Shown: positions 8,409 through 17,206, counted from the stretch's first letter. The stretch: 64,000 nucleotides of DNA from PALSA-1006 sp964532405 (GCA_964532405.1 CAZHIC010000003.1:67069-131068), one strand, 5' to 3'. Notes: generated by a model not told the origin, from the letters alone. Translations and numbers: made by a program.

Positions 8409-8605
8409 ATTTTCTCTTCGGGAAGTTTGGCCAGAACGTGTTCCAAGCGCAATTTGGCGCCGTTGATCTTGTCCTCGCTCTGGCGGGCATGGCTGAGTGC
8501 TTCGGCGAGGTCTTGACGCAACTGATGGTTCTCGGCGCGCATACACTTGGTCAATTGCACCAATTGAGCGAGTTTGTTCTCTAATGTGTTTAGTTCACCT
8601 TGCAT
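8405..8605 (-). CDS. ZapB-like small coiled-coil protein
   Basis: A 66-residue protein predicted to be almost entirely coiled coil (NTLENKLAQLVQLTKCM...ENHQLRQDLAEAL). Size, coiled-coil nature and tight coupling to zapA (4-base overlap) indicate the ZapB-like/TIGR02449-type partner of ZapA in Z-ring organisation. ATG at 8605 (MQGEL) is preferred; a GTG at 8614 is possible. No convincing Shine-Dalgarno is seen for either. Confidence 0.75.
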   Translation of the reverse strand: MQGELNTLENKLAQLVQLTKCMRAENHQLRQDLAEALSHARQSEDKINGAKLRLEHVLAKLPEEKI

Positions 8606-8718
8606 GGCGCGCACTATAGTTTAAAAAATCCTGTCAAGTCAAACGCTAACAAAGGATTGTGCAAGTATTTTGACGAACAATGAGTCTGCGCTGCGGCTCT
8701 GCTACAATGCGCGCCGCT

Positions 8719-8880
8719 TCAAGGTGCTGCCTGATTTGCGTCAGACAGTTAAACGGGAAACAGGTGATATGCCTGTGCTGCCCCCGCAACGGTAAGCAAG
8801 TGTGGATTTGCCAATAGGCCACTGTGAGCAATCATGGGAAGGCGGTAAATCAAGACTTGCGAGCCCGGATACCGGCCTGG
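8719..8880 (+). promoter_or_regulatory. Cobalamin riboswitch
   Basis: An adenosylcobalamin-class riboswitch about 135 bases ahead of btuB. The conserved blocks appear in order: aaggtgctgcc, ttaaacgggaaacaggtg, the B12 box gctgcccccgcaacggtaag, cactgtgagc, catgggaaggcg, and the closing gcgagcccggataccggcct. Ligand binding is expected to lower expression of btuB and possibly the whole downstream cobalamin operon. Confidence 0.96.
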
Positions 8881-9016
8881 GAGTAAGTTAGGAAATGCTG
8901 CGGGAGGCGCATGGACGGCTGGAGCTTTTGCGTTTCCGCCTTCTGTTTGCTTCTGCGGTATTTCCTGTTTTGTAACGCTCCAGCGGGGACGCTTGGAGCT
9001 TATTCGGGAAGCTCAA

Positions 9017-10840
9017 ATGAAACACAAGCAACTTTTTGCCGCACTGCTGTGCGCGATTTCTCCTTTGGCGCAAGCCGCAACCGAAACACTCGATGAAGTG
9101 GTGGTCACCGCCACGCGCACCGCGCAAGCGGCGGATGCCTCGCTGGCATCCGTTACCGTCATCACACGCAAGGACATTGAACATCTGCAGGCGCAATCCT
9201 TGCCGGAGGTGTTGCGCGGCGTGGCGGGTCTGACGCTCAGCAATAACGGCGGCGCAGGCAAGGTCACTTCGGTGTTTCTGCGCGGCAGCAATGCCGACCA
9301 TGTGCTGGTGTTGATCGACGGCATCAAGGTCGGCTCGGCAACTTTGGGCACCGCCTCGTTTCAGGATATTCCCGTCGCGCAAATCGAACGTATTGAAATC
9401 GTGCGCGGCCCGCGCGCCAGCCTGTACGGCTCGGAAGCCATCGGCGGCGTGATCCAGATTTTCACGCGCAAGGGCGGCGGCGCGTTGACTCCCTCGGCGA
9501 GTTTTACGGCGGGAAGTTATGGCACGTATAACTCGGCGGTGGGCTTGCGCGGTGGCGGCGAACAAGGCTGGTTTAACGCAAAAATAAATCAGCAAAACAC
9601 GACCGGTTTCAACGCCTGTCGCGGCAGTTTGACGGCCGGATGTTTTACGATCGAACCCGACAACGACGGCTATCACAACACGTCTCTCGGCTTGAACGGC
9701 GGCTATCGTTTTGACAGCGGATTGATTGCCGACGCGCAAGTGCTGCGCGCCAACAGCACCAACCAATTCGACGGCTCATCACAAAATGAAGCTACAGGCG
9801 TACAACAAGTCATCGGCAGTTCGTTGAAATATTCGCCACTGCGGGCTTGGAATATGACGGTGCGCGCGGGCAGCAGTCAGGATAATTCAAACAATTATTT
9901 GAACAGCGTATTCAAATCCCGCTTCAACTCGCAACGCGACAGCCTGTCATGGCAGAACGACGTGGCGGTGAATGCCGATCATTTGCTCACCGCAGGATTG
10001 GACTATCAGAATGACCGCGTCGACAGCACCACGCTGTACGCTCAAACCGCGCGCAACAACAATGCGGTGTTCGGACAATATCAGGGGAATTTTGGCGCAC
10101 ACAGCGTGCAGGCCAGCGCACGTCACGATAACAACCAGCAATTCGGCGGGCATGACACCAGCGGTTTGGGCTACGGCTACGCGCTGAGTGAAGCCACGCG
10201 GCTAACCGCAAGTTACGGCACGGCATTTAAATCGCCCACATTTAACCAGCTGTATTACCCCGGATTCGGCAACGCAAACTTGCGTCCCGAATTGGCCAGC
10301 AGTGTTGAGTTGGGTATAGCGGGACTGGCGGCACTGGGCAAATGGTCGGTCAATGCCTATCAAACCGATGTGACCGATTTGATCGGTTTTGATGCCACCT
10401 TTAATCCGGTCAACATTGATAGCGCGCGCTTGCAAGGGGTGGAAGCCCAACTTAAAACACAACTCGACGCTTGGGATATCAACACCACGTTGACCCTGCA
10501 AGATCCGCGTCAAACTTCCGGTGTAAATAATGGCAAGTTGCTGAATCGTCGCCCCACCGAAACGATTAGAGTTGAAGTGGCGCACGACTTTGGCGACTAT
10601 CGCGTCGCCAGTTCGCTATATGCCGAAGGTCGCCGTTTCGATGATCTGGCCAATACGCCAAGCAAAGAACTGCCCGGCTACGGTTTGCTGGATGTGCGTG
10701 CCGAATATCGCATCGCGCCGGAATGGCAACTGCAAGGCCGTCTGGACAATCTGCTCGACAAGCAATACGAGACTGCGCAATTCTATAATCAGGCGGGTCG
10801 CGGGTTATACTTGACGCTGAATTATCAGGCCAAGAACTAG
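9017..10840 (+). CDS. btuB: TonB-dependent cobalamin/corrinoid receptor BtuB
   Basis: A 607-residue outer-membrane receptor that takes up corrinoids using TonB energy. It has a 20-residue signal peptide (MKHKQLFAALLCAISPLAQA), a TonB box ETLDEVVVTATR, a plug domain (about residues 45-150 with VLVLIDGIKVG and RIEIVRGPRASLYGSEAIGG) and a beta-barrel ending in GRGLYLTLNYQ, with aromatic residues near the C-terminus. The start at MKHKQ has a gggaag Shine-Dalgarno; an in-frame upstream GTG/ATG-like start is not supported. Control by the preceding B12 riboswitch supports cobalamin specificity. Confidence 0.94.
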   Translation: MKHKQLFAALLCAISPLAQAATETLDEVVVTATRTAQAADASLASVTVITRKDIEHLQAQSLPEVLRGVAGLTLSNNGGAGKVTSVFLRGSNADHVLVLIDGIKVGSATLGTASFQDIPVAQIERIEIVRGPRASLYGSEAIGGVIQIFTRKGGGALTPSASFTAGSYGTYNSAVGLRGGGEQGWFNAKINQQNTTGFNACRGSLTAGCFTIEPDNDGYHNTSLGLNGGYRFDSGLIADAQVLRANSTNQFDGSSQNEATGVQQVIGSSLKYSPLRAWNMTVRAGSSQDNSNNYLNSVFKSRFNSQRDSLSWQNDVAVNADHLLTAGLDYQNDRVDSTTLYAQTARNNNAVFGQYQGNFGAHSVQASARHDNNQQFGGHDTSGLGYGYALSEATRLTASYGTAFKSPTFNQLYYPGFGNANLRPELASSVELGIAGLAALGKWSVNAYQTDVTDLIGFDATFNPVNIDSARLQGVEAQLKTQLDAWDINTTLTLQDPRQTSGVNNGKLLNRRPTETIRVEVAHDFGDYRVASSLYAEGRRFDDLANTPSKELPGYGLLDVRAEYRIAPEWQLQGRLDNLLDKQYETAQFYNQAGRGLYLTLNYQAKN

Positions 10841-10844
10841 GTTT

Positions 10845-10878
10845 TACAGGTTGGGTTACGGCATCAACCCAACCTGTA
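10845..10878. repeat. Strong hairpin between btuB and btuM
   Basis: A perfect 13-bp inverted repeat (tacaggttgggtt / aacccaacctgta) with an 8-base loop, placed between the btuB stop and the btuM Shine-Dalgarno. The T tract after it is weak (tttcatc), so it is more likely an mRNA-stabilising or attenuating element than a full terminator. Confidence 0.7.
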
Positions 10879-10907
10879 TTTCATCAAAACTTATTAAGGA
10901 GAACGAC

Positions 10908-11477
10908 ATGAAATTATTATCGCAACGCCCGGTGTTAATTGGCATCGGATTGATCGCGTTGATGGCAGCGACGCGCATGCACCATTTCGGCAGCGACCTG
11001 CATTTGCCGGACGCATCGCTGGCGGTGTTTCTATTGGCCGGTTTTTTTATCTCCAGCCCGGTATTTTTTGGCGCGTTGTTTGTTGAAGCCGCAGTGATCG
11101 ACTACCTCGCCATCACCCAGTTTGGCGTGAGTGATTTTTGCGTTACCCCGGCCTACTGGTTCCTGATTCCGACCTATGCCGTGCTGTGGTTTACCGGACG
11201 TTACTACGCGCGCATCCATCAACACAGCTTGCGCAGTCTGGGGGTATTTGCCGGACTCTCCTTTGCGGCAACCAGCGTGGCTTTCCTGATTTCCAATGGC
11301 GCGTTCTATCTGTTTTCCGGTCGCTTCCCCGACATGGGCATGGCCGAATATACCGGACGTGTGGCGCAATACTATGTGCCGTATTTGAGCGGTGCACTGG
11401 TGTATCTGGTTCCTGCGGTCTTGCTGTATGCGCTGCTCACGCACCGCGCCAACACGCAACATCCAGCGGAGCAATAA
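10908..11477 (+). CDS. btuM: BtuM-type solitary cobalamin transporter (ECF S-component-like)
   Basis: A 189-residue inner-membrane protein with about six membrane helices. It resembles BtuM, the small ECF S-component-like B12 transporter described in Thiobacillus denitrificans, whose cysteine at about position 80 ligates cobalt. Here Cys78 sits in the loop GVSDFCVTPAYWF, and the N-terminal segment TRMHHFGSDLHLPDASLA is hydrophilic with two His. The start has an excellent aaggag Shine-Dalgarno. It lies between btuB and btuR and no btuCDF is in the window, so BtuM probably provides inner-membrane uptake. Family assignment is from memory of size, topology and context. Confidence 0.8.
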   Translation: MKLLSQRPVLIGIGLIALMAATRMHHFGSDLHLPDASLAVFLLAGFFISSPVFFGALFVEAAVIDYLAITQFGVSDFCVTPAYWFLIPTYAVLWFTGRYYARIHQHSLRSLGVFAGLSFAATSVAFLISNGAFYLFSGRFPDMGMAEYTGRVAQYYVPYLSGALVYLVPAVLLYALLTHRANTQHPAEQ

Positions 11478-11480
11478 GTC

Positions 11481-12080
11481 TTGCCGGATAACAGCGCACA
11501 ACACCAGCAGCGCATGGCGCGCAAAAAAGCCGTAATCGATGCGGCGATTACCAAAGCCGATCAGGACAAGGGCTTGCTGCTGGTGCTAACGGGCAACGGC
11601 AAGGGCAAATCCAGTTCCGCATTCGGCATGGTGGCACGCACCTTGGGCTACGGCCTGAAAGTCGGCGTGGCGCAATTCCTCAAGAGCCGTCGCGATACCG
11701 GCGAAGAAAATTTCCTCGGCAAGCAGCCCGATGTGCAATGGCATGTGCTGGGCGACGGCTTCACCTGGGATACGCAAAATCGCGACGCGGATATCGCCAG
11801 CGCACAACGCGGCTGGGCAGTGGCGCAAAGCTTGTTGCGCGACGCGTCGCTGCATCTGGTGGTGCTGGATGAGCTGACCTATTTGTTGAATTACGGCTAT
11901 CTGGACGCGCAACAGGTCTGCGCCGATCTGGCGGCCCGCCCGCCCATGCAGCACGTCGTGATTACCGGTCGCGCCGCGCCGCAATGCCTGCTGGACATCG
12001 CCGACACGATCAGCGAGATACAGGATGTCAAGCACGCTTTTAGATCCGGTGTGCGCGCCCAACCCGGCATCGATTTGTGA
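11481..12080 (+). CDS. btuR: Cob(I)yrinic acid a,c-diamide adenosyltransferase (BtuR/CobA)
   Basis: A 199-residue BtuR/CobO-type ATP:corrinoid adenosyltransferase that attaches the 5'-deoxyadenosyl group to reduced cobalt. The N-terminal P-loop is LTGNGKGKSSSAFG (about residues 36-49), followed by VGVAQFLKS and the acidic motif LVVLDELTYLL. The start is a TTG four bases past the btuM stop; it gives the family N-terminus HQQRMARKKAVIDAAI. The downstream cbiA starts one base after the btuR stop (TGATATG). Cytosolic, part of the riboswitch-led operon. Confidence 0.93.
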   Translation: MPDNSAQHQQRMARKKAVIDAAITKADQDKGLLLVLTGNGKGKSSSAFGMVARTLGYGLKVGVAQFLKSRRDTGEENFLGKQPDVQWHVLGDGFTWDTQNRDADIASAQRGWAVAQSLLRDASLHLVVLDELTYLLNYGYLDAQQVCADLAARPPMQHVVITGRAAPQCLLDIADTISEIQDVKHAFRSGVRAQPGIDL

Positions 12081-12081
12081 T

Positions 12082-13374
12082 ATGTCCGTGCGCCACTGCC
12101 CCGCTCTGCTCATCAGCGCGCCCGCTTCCGGGCAAGGAAAAACCACTGTTACGGCCGCGCTCGCAGCCTATCACCGCAGCCGGGGGCGACGGGTGCGTGT
12201 GTTCAAGACCGGGCCGGACTTTATTGATCCCACCATTCTTGAACAGGCTTCCGGTCATCCGGTCTATCAGCTCGATTTATGGATGGGTGGCGAGACCGAC
12301 TGCCGCGCACGGCTGTATCAAGCGGCGGGCGAAGCCGATCTGATTTTGATTGAAGGCGTGATGGGCTTGTTCGACGGACAACCTTCCAGCGCCGATCTCG
12401 CCAAACAATTCGGCATTCCGGTATTGGCGGTGATCGACGCAGGCGCGATGGCGCAGACCTTCGCGGCATTGGCTCACGGCTTATCGCAGCTGGATGCGGC
12501 CTTGCCGTTTTTCGGTGTAGTGGCGAACCGAGTGGCGGGCGCACGCCATGCCGAAATGCTCACCGAACGCCTACCAAAAACATTGCGATTTTGCGGTGCG
12601 CTGCCGAGTGCCGCAGAAATCAACTTACCCGAACGGCATTTGGGTCTGTTGCAAGCCACCGAATTGCCCGACATACAACAGCGCATTGAGCGTGCCGCCA
12701 AGCTATGGGCGGAACATGCGTATACCGGGTTGCCACCCGCCGTGGCGTTTGCATCCGCCGAATTTCCTGCCTTGGAGCGCGAGTTGCACGGCGTAAAAAT
12801 TGCCGTCGCACGCGATGCCGCGTTCTCGTTTTTGTATCAGGCCAACCTTGATGTGTTGAGCGCGCTCGGCGCGCAACTGAGTTTCTTTTCGCCGCTCGAT
12901 GACGCTGCCTTGCCGGAAGCCGACAGCCTGTATTTACCCGGCGGCTATCCCGAATTGTATTTATCCAAACTGGCGGGCAACAGCGCCATGTTGTCGGCTA
13001 TCCGCACCCATCGCGCCGATGGCAAATCCATACTCGCCGAATGCGGCGGCATGTTGTACACGCTGCAAGCACTCACCGATGCACAAGGACGCTCGGAAAA
13101 TTTACTCGGTCTGATCGACGGCACGGCGGTGATGCGACCGCGCCTGTCCGCCCTGGCATTGCAAAGTGTAGACTTGCCGCAAGGCAGCTTACGTGGGCAT
13201 ACTTTTCACTATTCAAAATTGGCCGGCAACCTCATCCCAAACGCGTGTGGTGTGTGCCCCAACGGCAATGCGACCAGCGAAGCTGTATATCAACAGCAAC
13301 GCCTCACCGCCTCGTATATCCATTTTTATTTCCCGTTCAACCCTCATGCAGTGGCGGAATTATTTTTGCCATGA
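12082..13374 (+). CDS. cbiA: Cobyrinate a,c-diamide synthase (CbiA/CobB)
   Basis: A 430-residue enzyme that amidates the a and c side chains of cobyrinate using glutamine and ATP. The N-terminal dethiobiotin-synthetase-like domain has the P-loop ISAPASGQGKTT (about residues 9-20) and FKTGPDFIDP. The C-terminal class I glutaminase domain has the nucleophile motif ILAECGGMLYTL and a catalytic His in GHTFHYSK. The start MSVRHC immediately follows the btuR stop; a longer frame overlaps btuR. Length is normal for the family. Confidence 0.95.
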   Translation: MSVRHCPALLISAPASGQGKTTVTAALAAYHRSRGRRVRVFKTGPDFIDPTILEQASGHPVYQLDLWMGGETDCRARLYQAAGEADLILIEGVMGLFDGQPSSADLAKQFGIPVLAVIDAGAMAQTFAALAHGLSQLDAALPFFGVVANRVAGARHAEMLTERLPKTLRFCGALPSAAEINLPERHLGLLQATELPDIQQRIERAAKLWAEHAYTGLPPAVAFASAEFPALERELHGVKIAVARDAAFSFLYQANLDVLSALGAQLSFFSPLDDAALPEADSLYLPGGYPELYLSKLAGNSAMLSAIRTHRADGKSILAECGGMLYTLQALTDAQGRSENLLGLIDGTAVMRPRLSALALQSVDLPQGSLRGHTFHYSKLAGNLIPNACGVCPNGNATSEAVYQQQRLTASYIHFYFPFNPHAVAELFLP

Positions 13375-13518
13375 GCCTGATGAAACTACTAACCGTCCGA
13401 CTAGGCTGTCAAAAAACGCCAGCCAAGTCGTTGGTTATGCCGTATCGCTATTCCGATAGCGGGCGCAGCCCTTGCATGAAGTGCTATATGAAAATCGCTG
13501 GGGCAGTTCGCTAACAGC

Positions 13519-14481
13519 ATGACAACCCTGGTGCAATGCTTAAATTTTATGGCCGCTCCGCTGATGATATGGGTGGCAGTATTACTCGACCGCATGCTGG
13601 GCGAGCCGCAACGCTTCCATCCGCTGGCCGGTTTCGGCTGGCTGGCGCGGAGGGTTGAACAGCGGCTCTATGGCGCAGCTGCTTCCCACGCGAGTTATCT
13701 GCGCGGCAGCGTAGCGGTGTGCGTGTTGCTGCTGCCGCTCGCGGCGCTCGCCGCATGGCTGCAATCCCTCGCCATCATCGGCACGCTGTGCTCCGTGCTG
13801 TTGCTGTATTTCGCCATCGCGCCGCGCAGCCTGCGCGAACATGCCGAACGCGTCTCCACCGCTTGTGCCAATAACGACCTGCCTGCGGCGCGTGAAGCAG
13901 TGAGCATGATGGTCAGCCGCGACACCACGCAATTAAACGCAGCAGGCGTGGCGCGCGCCACGGTGGAATCGGTGCTGGAAAACGGCAACGACGCGATTTT
14001 TTCCGCGCTGTTCTGGTTTATCGTCGCAGGCGCACCGGGGGTGGTGCTGTACCGTTTGAGCAACACGCTGGACGCGATGTGGGGCTACCGCAATGCGCGC
14101 TATAACGAATTCGGTTGGGCGGCGGCGCGGCTGGACGATGTGCTGAACTACCTCCCGGCACGCCTCACAGCATTGAGCTACGCGCTGGTCGGACATACGC
14201 GCAGTGCCTTGCGTTGCTGGCGCGCACAGGCGGTTCACTGGGAAAGCCCGAATGCCGGACCGGTGATGGCGGCGGGTGCCGGGGCATTGCAAGTGCGACT
14301 GGGCGGCAAGGCGGTTTATCACGGCGCGATCAGCGAGCGTCCGTTGCTGGGTTGCGGTGCAGAAGTGACCTGCGGCGATATTTCGCGCGCCGTGCAACTG
14401 GTGCAACGCACCGTGTATTTGTGGCTGGGTGTGGTCAGTTTGGGCGCGTTGTCGATTGGGTGGTGGCAGCGCTATGTTTAA
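13519..14481 (+). CDS. cbiB: Adenosylcobinamide-phosphate synthase (CbiB/CobD)
   Basis: A 320-residue membrane protein that links aminopropanol (phosphate) to adenosylcobyric acid. Recognisable motifs are DRMLGEPQRFHPLAGFGWLA at the N-terminus, SRDTTQLNAAGVARATVESVLENGNDAIFSALFWF in the centre, and YRLSNTLDAMWGYRN followed by FGWAAARLDD. Four to five hydrophobic segments are visible. It lies 144 bases after cbiA; nothing is seen in that gap. Its last codons overlap an ATG at 14474 that reads into the following cobC frame. Confidence 0.94.
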   Translation: MTTLVQCLNFMAAPLMIWVAVLLDRMLGEPQRFHPLAGFGWLARRVEQRLYGAAASHASYLRGSVAVCVLLLPLAALAAWLQSLAIIGTLCSVLLLYFAIAPRSLREHAERVSTACANNDLPAAREAVSMMVSRDTTQLNAAGVARATVESVLENGNDAIFSALFWFIVAGAPGVVLYRLSNTLDAMWGYRNARYNEFGWAAARLDDVLNYLPARLTALSYALVGHTRSALRCWRAQAVHWESPNAGPVMAAGAGALQVRLGGKAVYHGAISERPLLGCGAEVTCGDISRAVQLVQRTVYLWLGVVSLGALSIGWWQRYV

Positions 14482-14508
14482 GCCCGATTACACATTAGCG
14501 CCAATACC

Positions 14509-14629
14509 GTCCCTTCCCCCTGCCAGGGGGAAGGCTAGGATGGGGGTAAAGTCTGAAGTAGGCGACATTTCTACCCCCGCCCCCGCCCGCCCCCGGGCAG
14601 GGGGGGGGGTTGCCGGCGGTGGGTTTTAG
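14509..14629. repeat. REP-like C/G-rich palindromic repeat R1
   Basis: Contains the hairpin ccttccccctgccagggggaagg, then ctaggatgggggtaaa, and further on a facing ctaccccc and a second C-run/G-run hairpin ending in ten G. It lies over the expected 5' end of cobC. Related copies occur at 15607, 16436, 30690, 34311, 48151 and 55203. Long G runs make this a place where sequencing error is possible. Confidence 0.85.
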
Positions 14630-14656
14630 CACATCCTGCTCGAACACGGCGGCAGA

Positions 14657-17206
14657 GTGCGCGCGGCAGCGCAGCGTTACGGCATTCCCGAAAACGACTG
14701 GCTGGATTTATCGACCGGCATCAATCCCAACGGCTGGACTGTTCCCGCCGTGCCGCAGGGAATCTGGCAACGTCTGCCGCAAGACGACGACGAGCTGCAT
14801 GCCGTAGCTCAAAGCTATTACGGCACACCCGCATTGCTGGCCGTTGCCGGATCGCAAGCCGCAATACAAGCGCTGCCGCGTTTGCGCGCACCATGCAAGG
14901 TGGCTGTGGTCGCCCCCAGTTATGCAGAGCACGCCCACGCCTGGCAACAGTACGGACACCAAGTCACACCCATGTCTGCCGCAGAAATTTTGCACAGCGG
15001 CGACGAGGTGCAAGTGGCGCTCATCGTCAATCCCAACAACCCCAGCGGCTTGCTTTTCAGCCGCGATGAACTGCTGCGCCTGCATAAAAAATTAGCGGCG
15101 CGCGGCGGCTGGCTGCTGGTGGACGAGGCTTTCATGGATGCGACGCCTGCGCACAGCCTTGCCTCTGCCTGCCCGCTTCCAGGGCTGATCGTGCTGCGCT
15201 CTCTGGGCAAGTTCTTCGGGCTGGCCGGTGCGCGTGTCGGCTTCGTGCTGGCCGAAGAAAAAATTTTGCAGCCGCTTGCCGAAGCGCTCGGCCCGTGGCC
15301 GATTGCAGCGCCGTCGCGCCTTGTGGCGACGCTGGCACTGCGCGACACTGACTGGCAAGACGCAACACGCTTGGCTTTGCCACTGGCATCGCAGCGGCTG
15401 ACGGAACTGCTGCGCGCGCAGGGTTTGCAGCCCTCAGGCGGAAACAGTTTATTTCAATGGGTGTGTCGCGCGGATGCCGCGAACATACACGAACAACTGG
15501 CACGGCAGGGCATTTTAACGCGTCTGTTCGATGCGCCGTCCAGCCTGCGTTTCGGCCTGCCGCGCGATGAGGCGCAGTGGGCGCGCTTGGCGGCGGCGTT
15601 AAACCCAAACCCCCTCCAACTCCCCCTTGTCAGGGGGAGAGCCAGACCCGCTCCTCCCATGACAAGGGGAGGTTGGGAGGGGTTTGAACCTAATGAACAA
15701 TCCGGGGGAAATTCAGCCCGCACCCTGATGATCCAAGGCACGACCTCCGATGCGGGCAAGAGCACGCTGGTTGCGGCGCTGTGCCGCTGGCTGGTGAGGC
15801 AGGGTGTGCGCGTCGCGCCGTTCAAACCGCAAAACATGGCGTTGAACAGCGCGGTGACGCATGATGGCGGCGAGATCGGTCGCGCACAAGCGGTGCAAGC
15901 ACAGGCCGCGCGCCTCGCACCGCACACCGATATGAATCCGGTGTTGCTCAAACCCAACAGCGATACCGGCGCGCAGGTCATCATCCACGGGCGCGCCATC
16001 GGCAACATGGATGCGCTGGAATATCACCAGTACAAAAACACGGCACGCGCGGCGGTGATGGGGTCGCATGCACGCTTGTCCGCACAGTATCAAGTCGTGG
16101 TGGTGGAAGGCGCGGGCAGCCCCGCCGAAATCAATTTGCGCGCGGGCGACATCGCCAATATGGGCTTCGCCGAGGCGGTGGATTGCCCTGTGATTCTGAT
16201 CGCCGACATCGACAAGGGCGGTGTGTTCGCGCATTTGGTTGGCACGCTGGCGCTGCTGAGTGACAGCGAACAAGCGCGTGTGGTCGGCTTCGTTATCAAC
16301 CGTTTTCGCGGCGACCTGTCCTTGTTGCAACCCGGACTTGACTGGCTGGAGCAGCACACGGGCAAACCGGTGCTCGGCGTACTGCCCTATTTGCACGGCC
16401 TGCATCTGGAGGCCGAAGATGCCGTACCCATTTCACTCCCCTCCCCCGCTTGCGGGGGAGGGGCTGGGGGAGAGGGTAGCTTGCGCGTGATCGTGCCGCG
16501 CTTGCCGCATATCAGCAACCATACCGATTTCGATCCGCTGCGCTTGCATCCGCAGGTCGAGTTCAGTTTTGTCGCGATGGGTGATCCGATTCCGTCTGCC
16601 GATTTAATCATCCTGCCCGGCAGCAAATCCGTGCGCAGCGATCTGTCCAGCCTGCGCGCAGCCGGATGGGAAGCCGCGATCAAGCAACACCTGCGTTACG
16701 GCGGTAAGCTCATCGGCATCTGCGGCGGGCTGCAAATGCTGGGGCAACACATCCACGATCCGCTAGGAATAGAAGGCGCAGCGGGCAGTAGCGCGGGGCT
16801 GGGCTTGCTGGAACTCAGCACCACGCTGGCTGCGGAAAAACAATTGCGCAACGTGCAAGGCACCTTGCTGCTGGAAAATGCGCCCGTATCCGGCTACGAA
16901 ATTCATGCGGGCGTTTCCAGCGGCACAGCATTACAACGTCCATCGCTGCAACTGGCACACGGCGCAGACGGTGCTATTTCAGATGATGGACAAATACTCG
17001 CCACCTACCTGCACGGCTTGTTCGACTCGACGCAAGCATGCAACGCCTTGCTGCGCTGGGCAGGACTGCGCGAGGTGCAGACGCCGGATTACCGCGCGCG
17101 CTGCGAAGCCGATCTGGAACGCTTGGCGGATACGGTGGAGAGTTATTTGGATACGGCAAAGTTGCGCGAGTTATTTCAATTGGGAGAAACGCAATGCGTG
17201 AACTAA
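14657..17206 (+). CDS. Fused threonine-phosphate decarboxylase (CobC/CobD-like) + cobyric acid synthase (CobQ/CbiP)
   Basis: One 849-residue frame covers two normally separate enzymes. Residues 1-315 are a PLP-dependent aminotransferase-fold L-threonine-O-3-phosphate decarboxylase, making the aminopropanol phosphate: WLDLSTGINP, NPNNPSG, and PLP lysine in LRSLGKFFGLAGARVGF. Residues about 355-849 are cobyric acid synthase: P-loop MIQGTTSDAGKST, and glutaminase motifs GICGGLQMLG and GYEIHAG. The joint (about 316-350) is encoded by a palindromic repeat, and a second repeat adds about 14 residues near residue 595. CobQ might still start separately at ATG 15728. The start is uncertain: GTG 14657 is the first usual start, but homology continues upstream to about 14636 (LLEHGGR) and a TAG lies at 14627. 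Confidence 0.85.
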   Translation: MRAAAQRYGIPENDWLDLSTGINPNGWTVPAVPQGIWQRLPQDDDELHAVAQSYYGTPALLAVAGSQAAIQALPRLRAPCKVAVVAPSYAEHAHAWQQYGHQVTPMSAAEILHSGDEVQVALIVNPNNPSGLLFSRDELLRLHKKLAARGGWLLVDEAFMDATPAHSLASACPLPGLIVLRSLGKFFGLAGARVGFVLAEEKILQPLAEALGPWPIAAPSRLVATLALRDTDWQDATRLALPLASQRLTELLRAQGLQPSGGNSLFQWVCRADAANIHEQLARQGILTRLFDAPSSLRFGLPRDEAQWARLAAALNPNPLQLPLVRGRARPAPPMTRGGWEGFEPNEQSGGNSARTLMIQGTTSDAGKSTLVAALCRWLVRQGVRVAPFKPQNMALNSAVTHDGGEIGRAQAVQAQAARLAPHTDMNPVLLKPNSDTGAQVIIHGRAIGNMDALEYHQYKNTARAAVMGSHARLSAQYQVVVVEGAGSPAEINLRAGDIANMGFAEAVDCPVILIADIDKGGVFAHLVGTLALLSDSEQARVVGFVINRFRGDLSLLQPGLDWLEQHTGKPVLGVLPYLHGLHLEAEDAVPISLPSPACGGGAGGEGSLRVIVPRLPHISNHTDFDPLRLHPQVEFSFVAMGDPIPSADLIILPGSKSVRSDLSSLRAAGWEAAIKQHLRYGGKLIGICGGLQMLGQHIHDPLGIEGAAGSSAGLGLLELSTTLAAEKQLRNVQGTLLLENAPVSGYEIHAGVSSGTALQRPSLQLAHGADGAISDDGQILATYLHGLFDSTQACNALLRWAGLREVQTPDYRARCEADLERLADTVESYLDTAKLRELFQLGETQCVN
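15606..15707. repeat. Palindromic repeat R2 joining cobC and cobQ
   Basis: Arms of 26 bases, left 15607-15632 (aaaccccctccaactccccc...) and right 15660-15685, are near-perfect inverted copies. The right side continues into taatgaacaatccggggg, which matches the ends of the elements at 6409 and 30664. It is read through in frame between the two enzyme domains. Confidence 0.85.
16436..16477. repeat. REP-like repeat R3 inside cobQ
   Basis: Hairpin ctcccctcccccgc / gcgggggagggg followed by ctgggggagagggtagc, read in frame as LPSPACGGGAGGEGS. It separates HLEAEDAVPIS from LRVIVPRLPHISNHTD, which are normally adjacent in CobQ. Confidence 0.9.

Noticed and set aside
13375..13518. Possible small gene between cbiA and cbiB
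   Set aside because: The frame at 13041-13514 overlaps cbiA and is a shadow; the gap itself has no start with a binding site.
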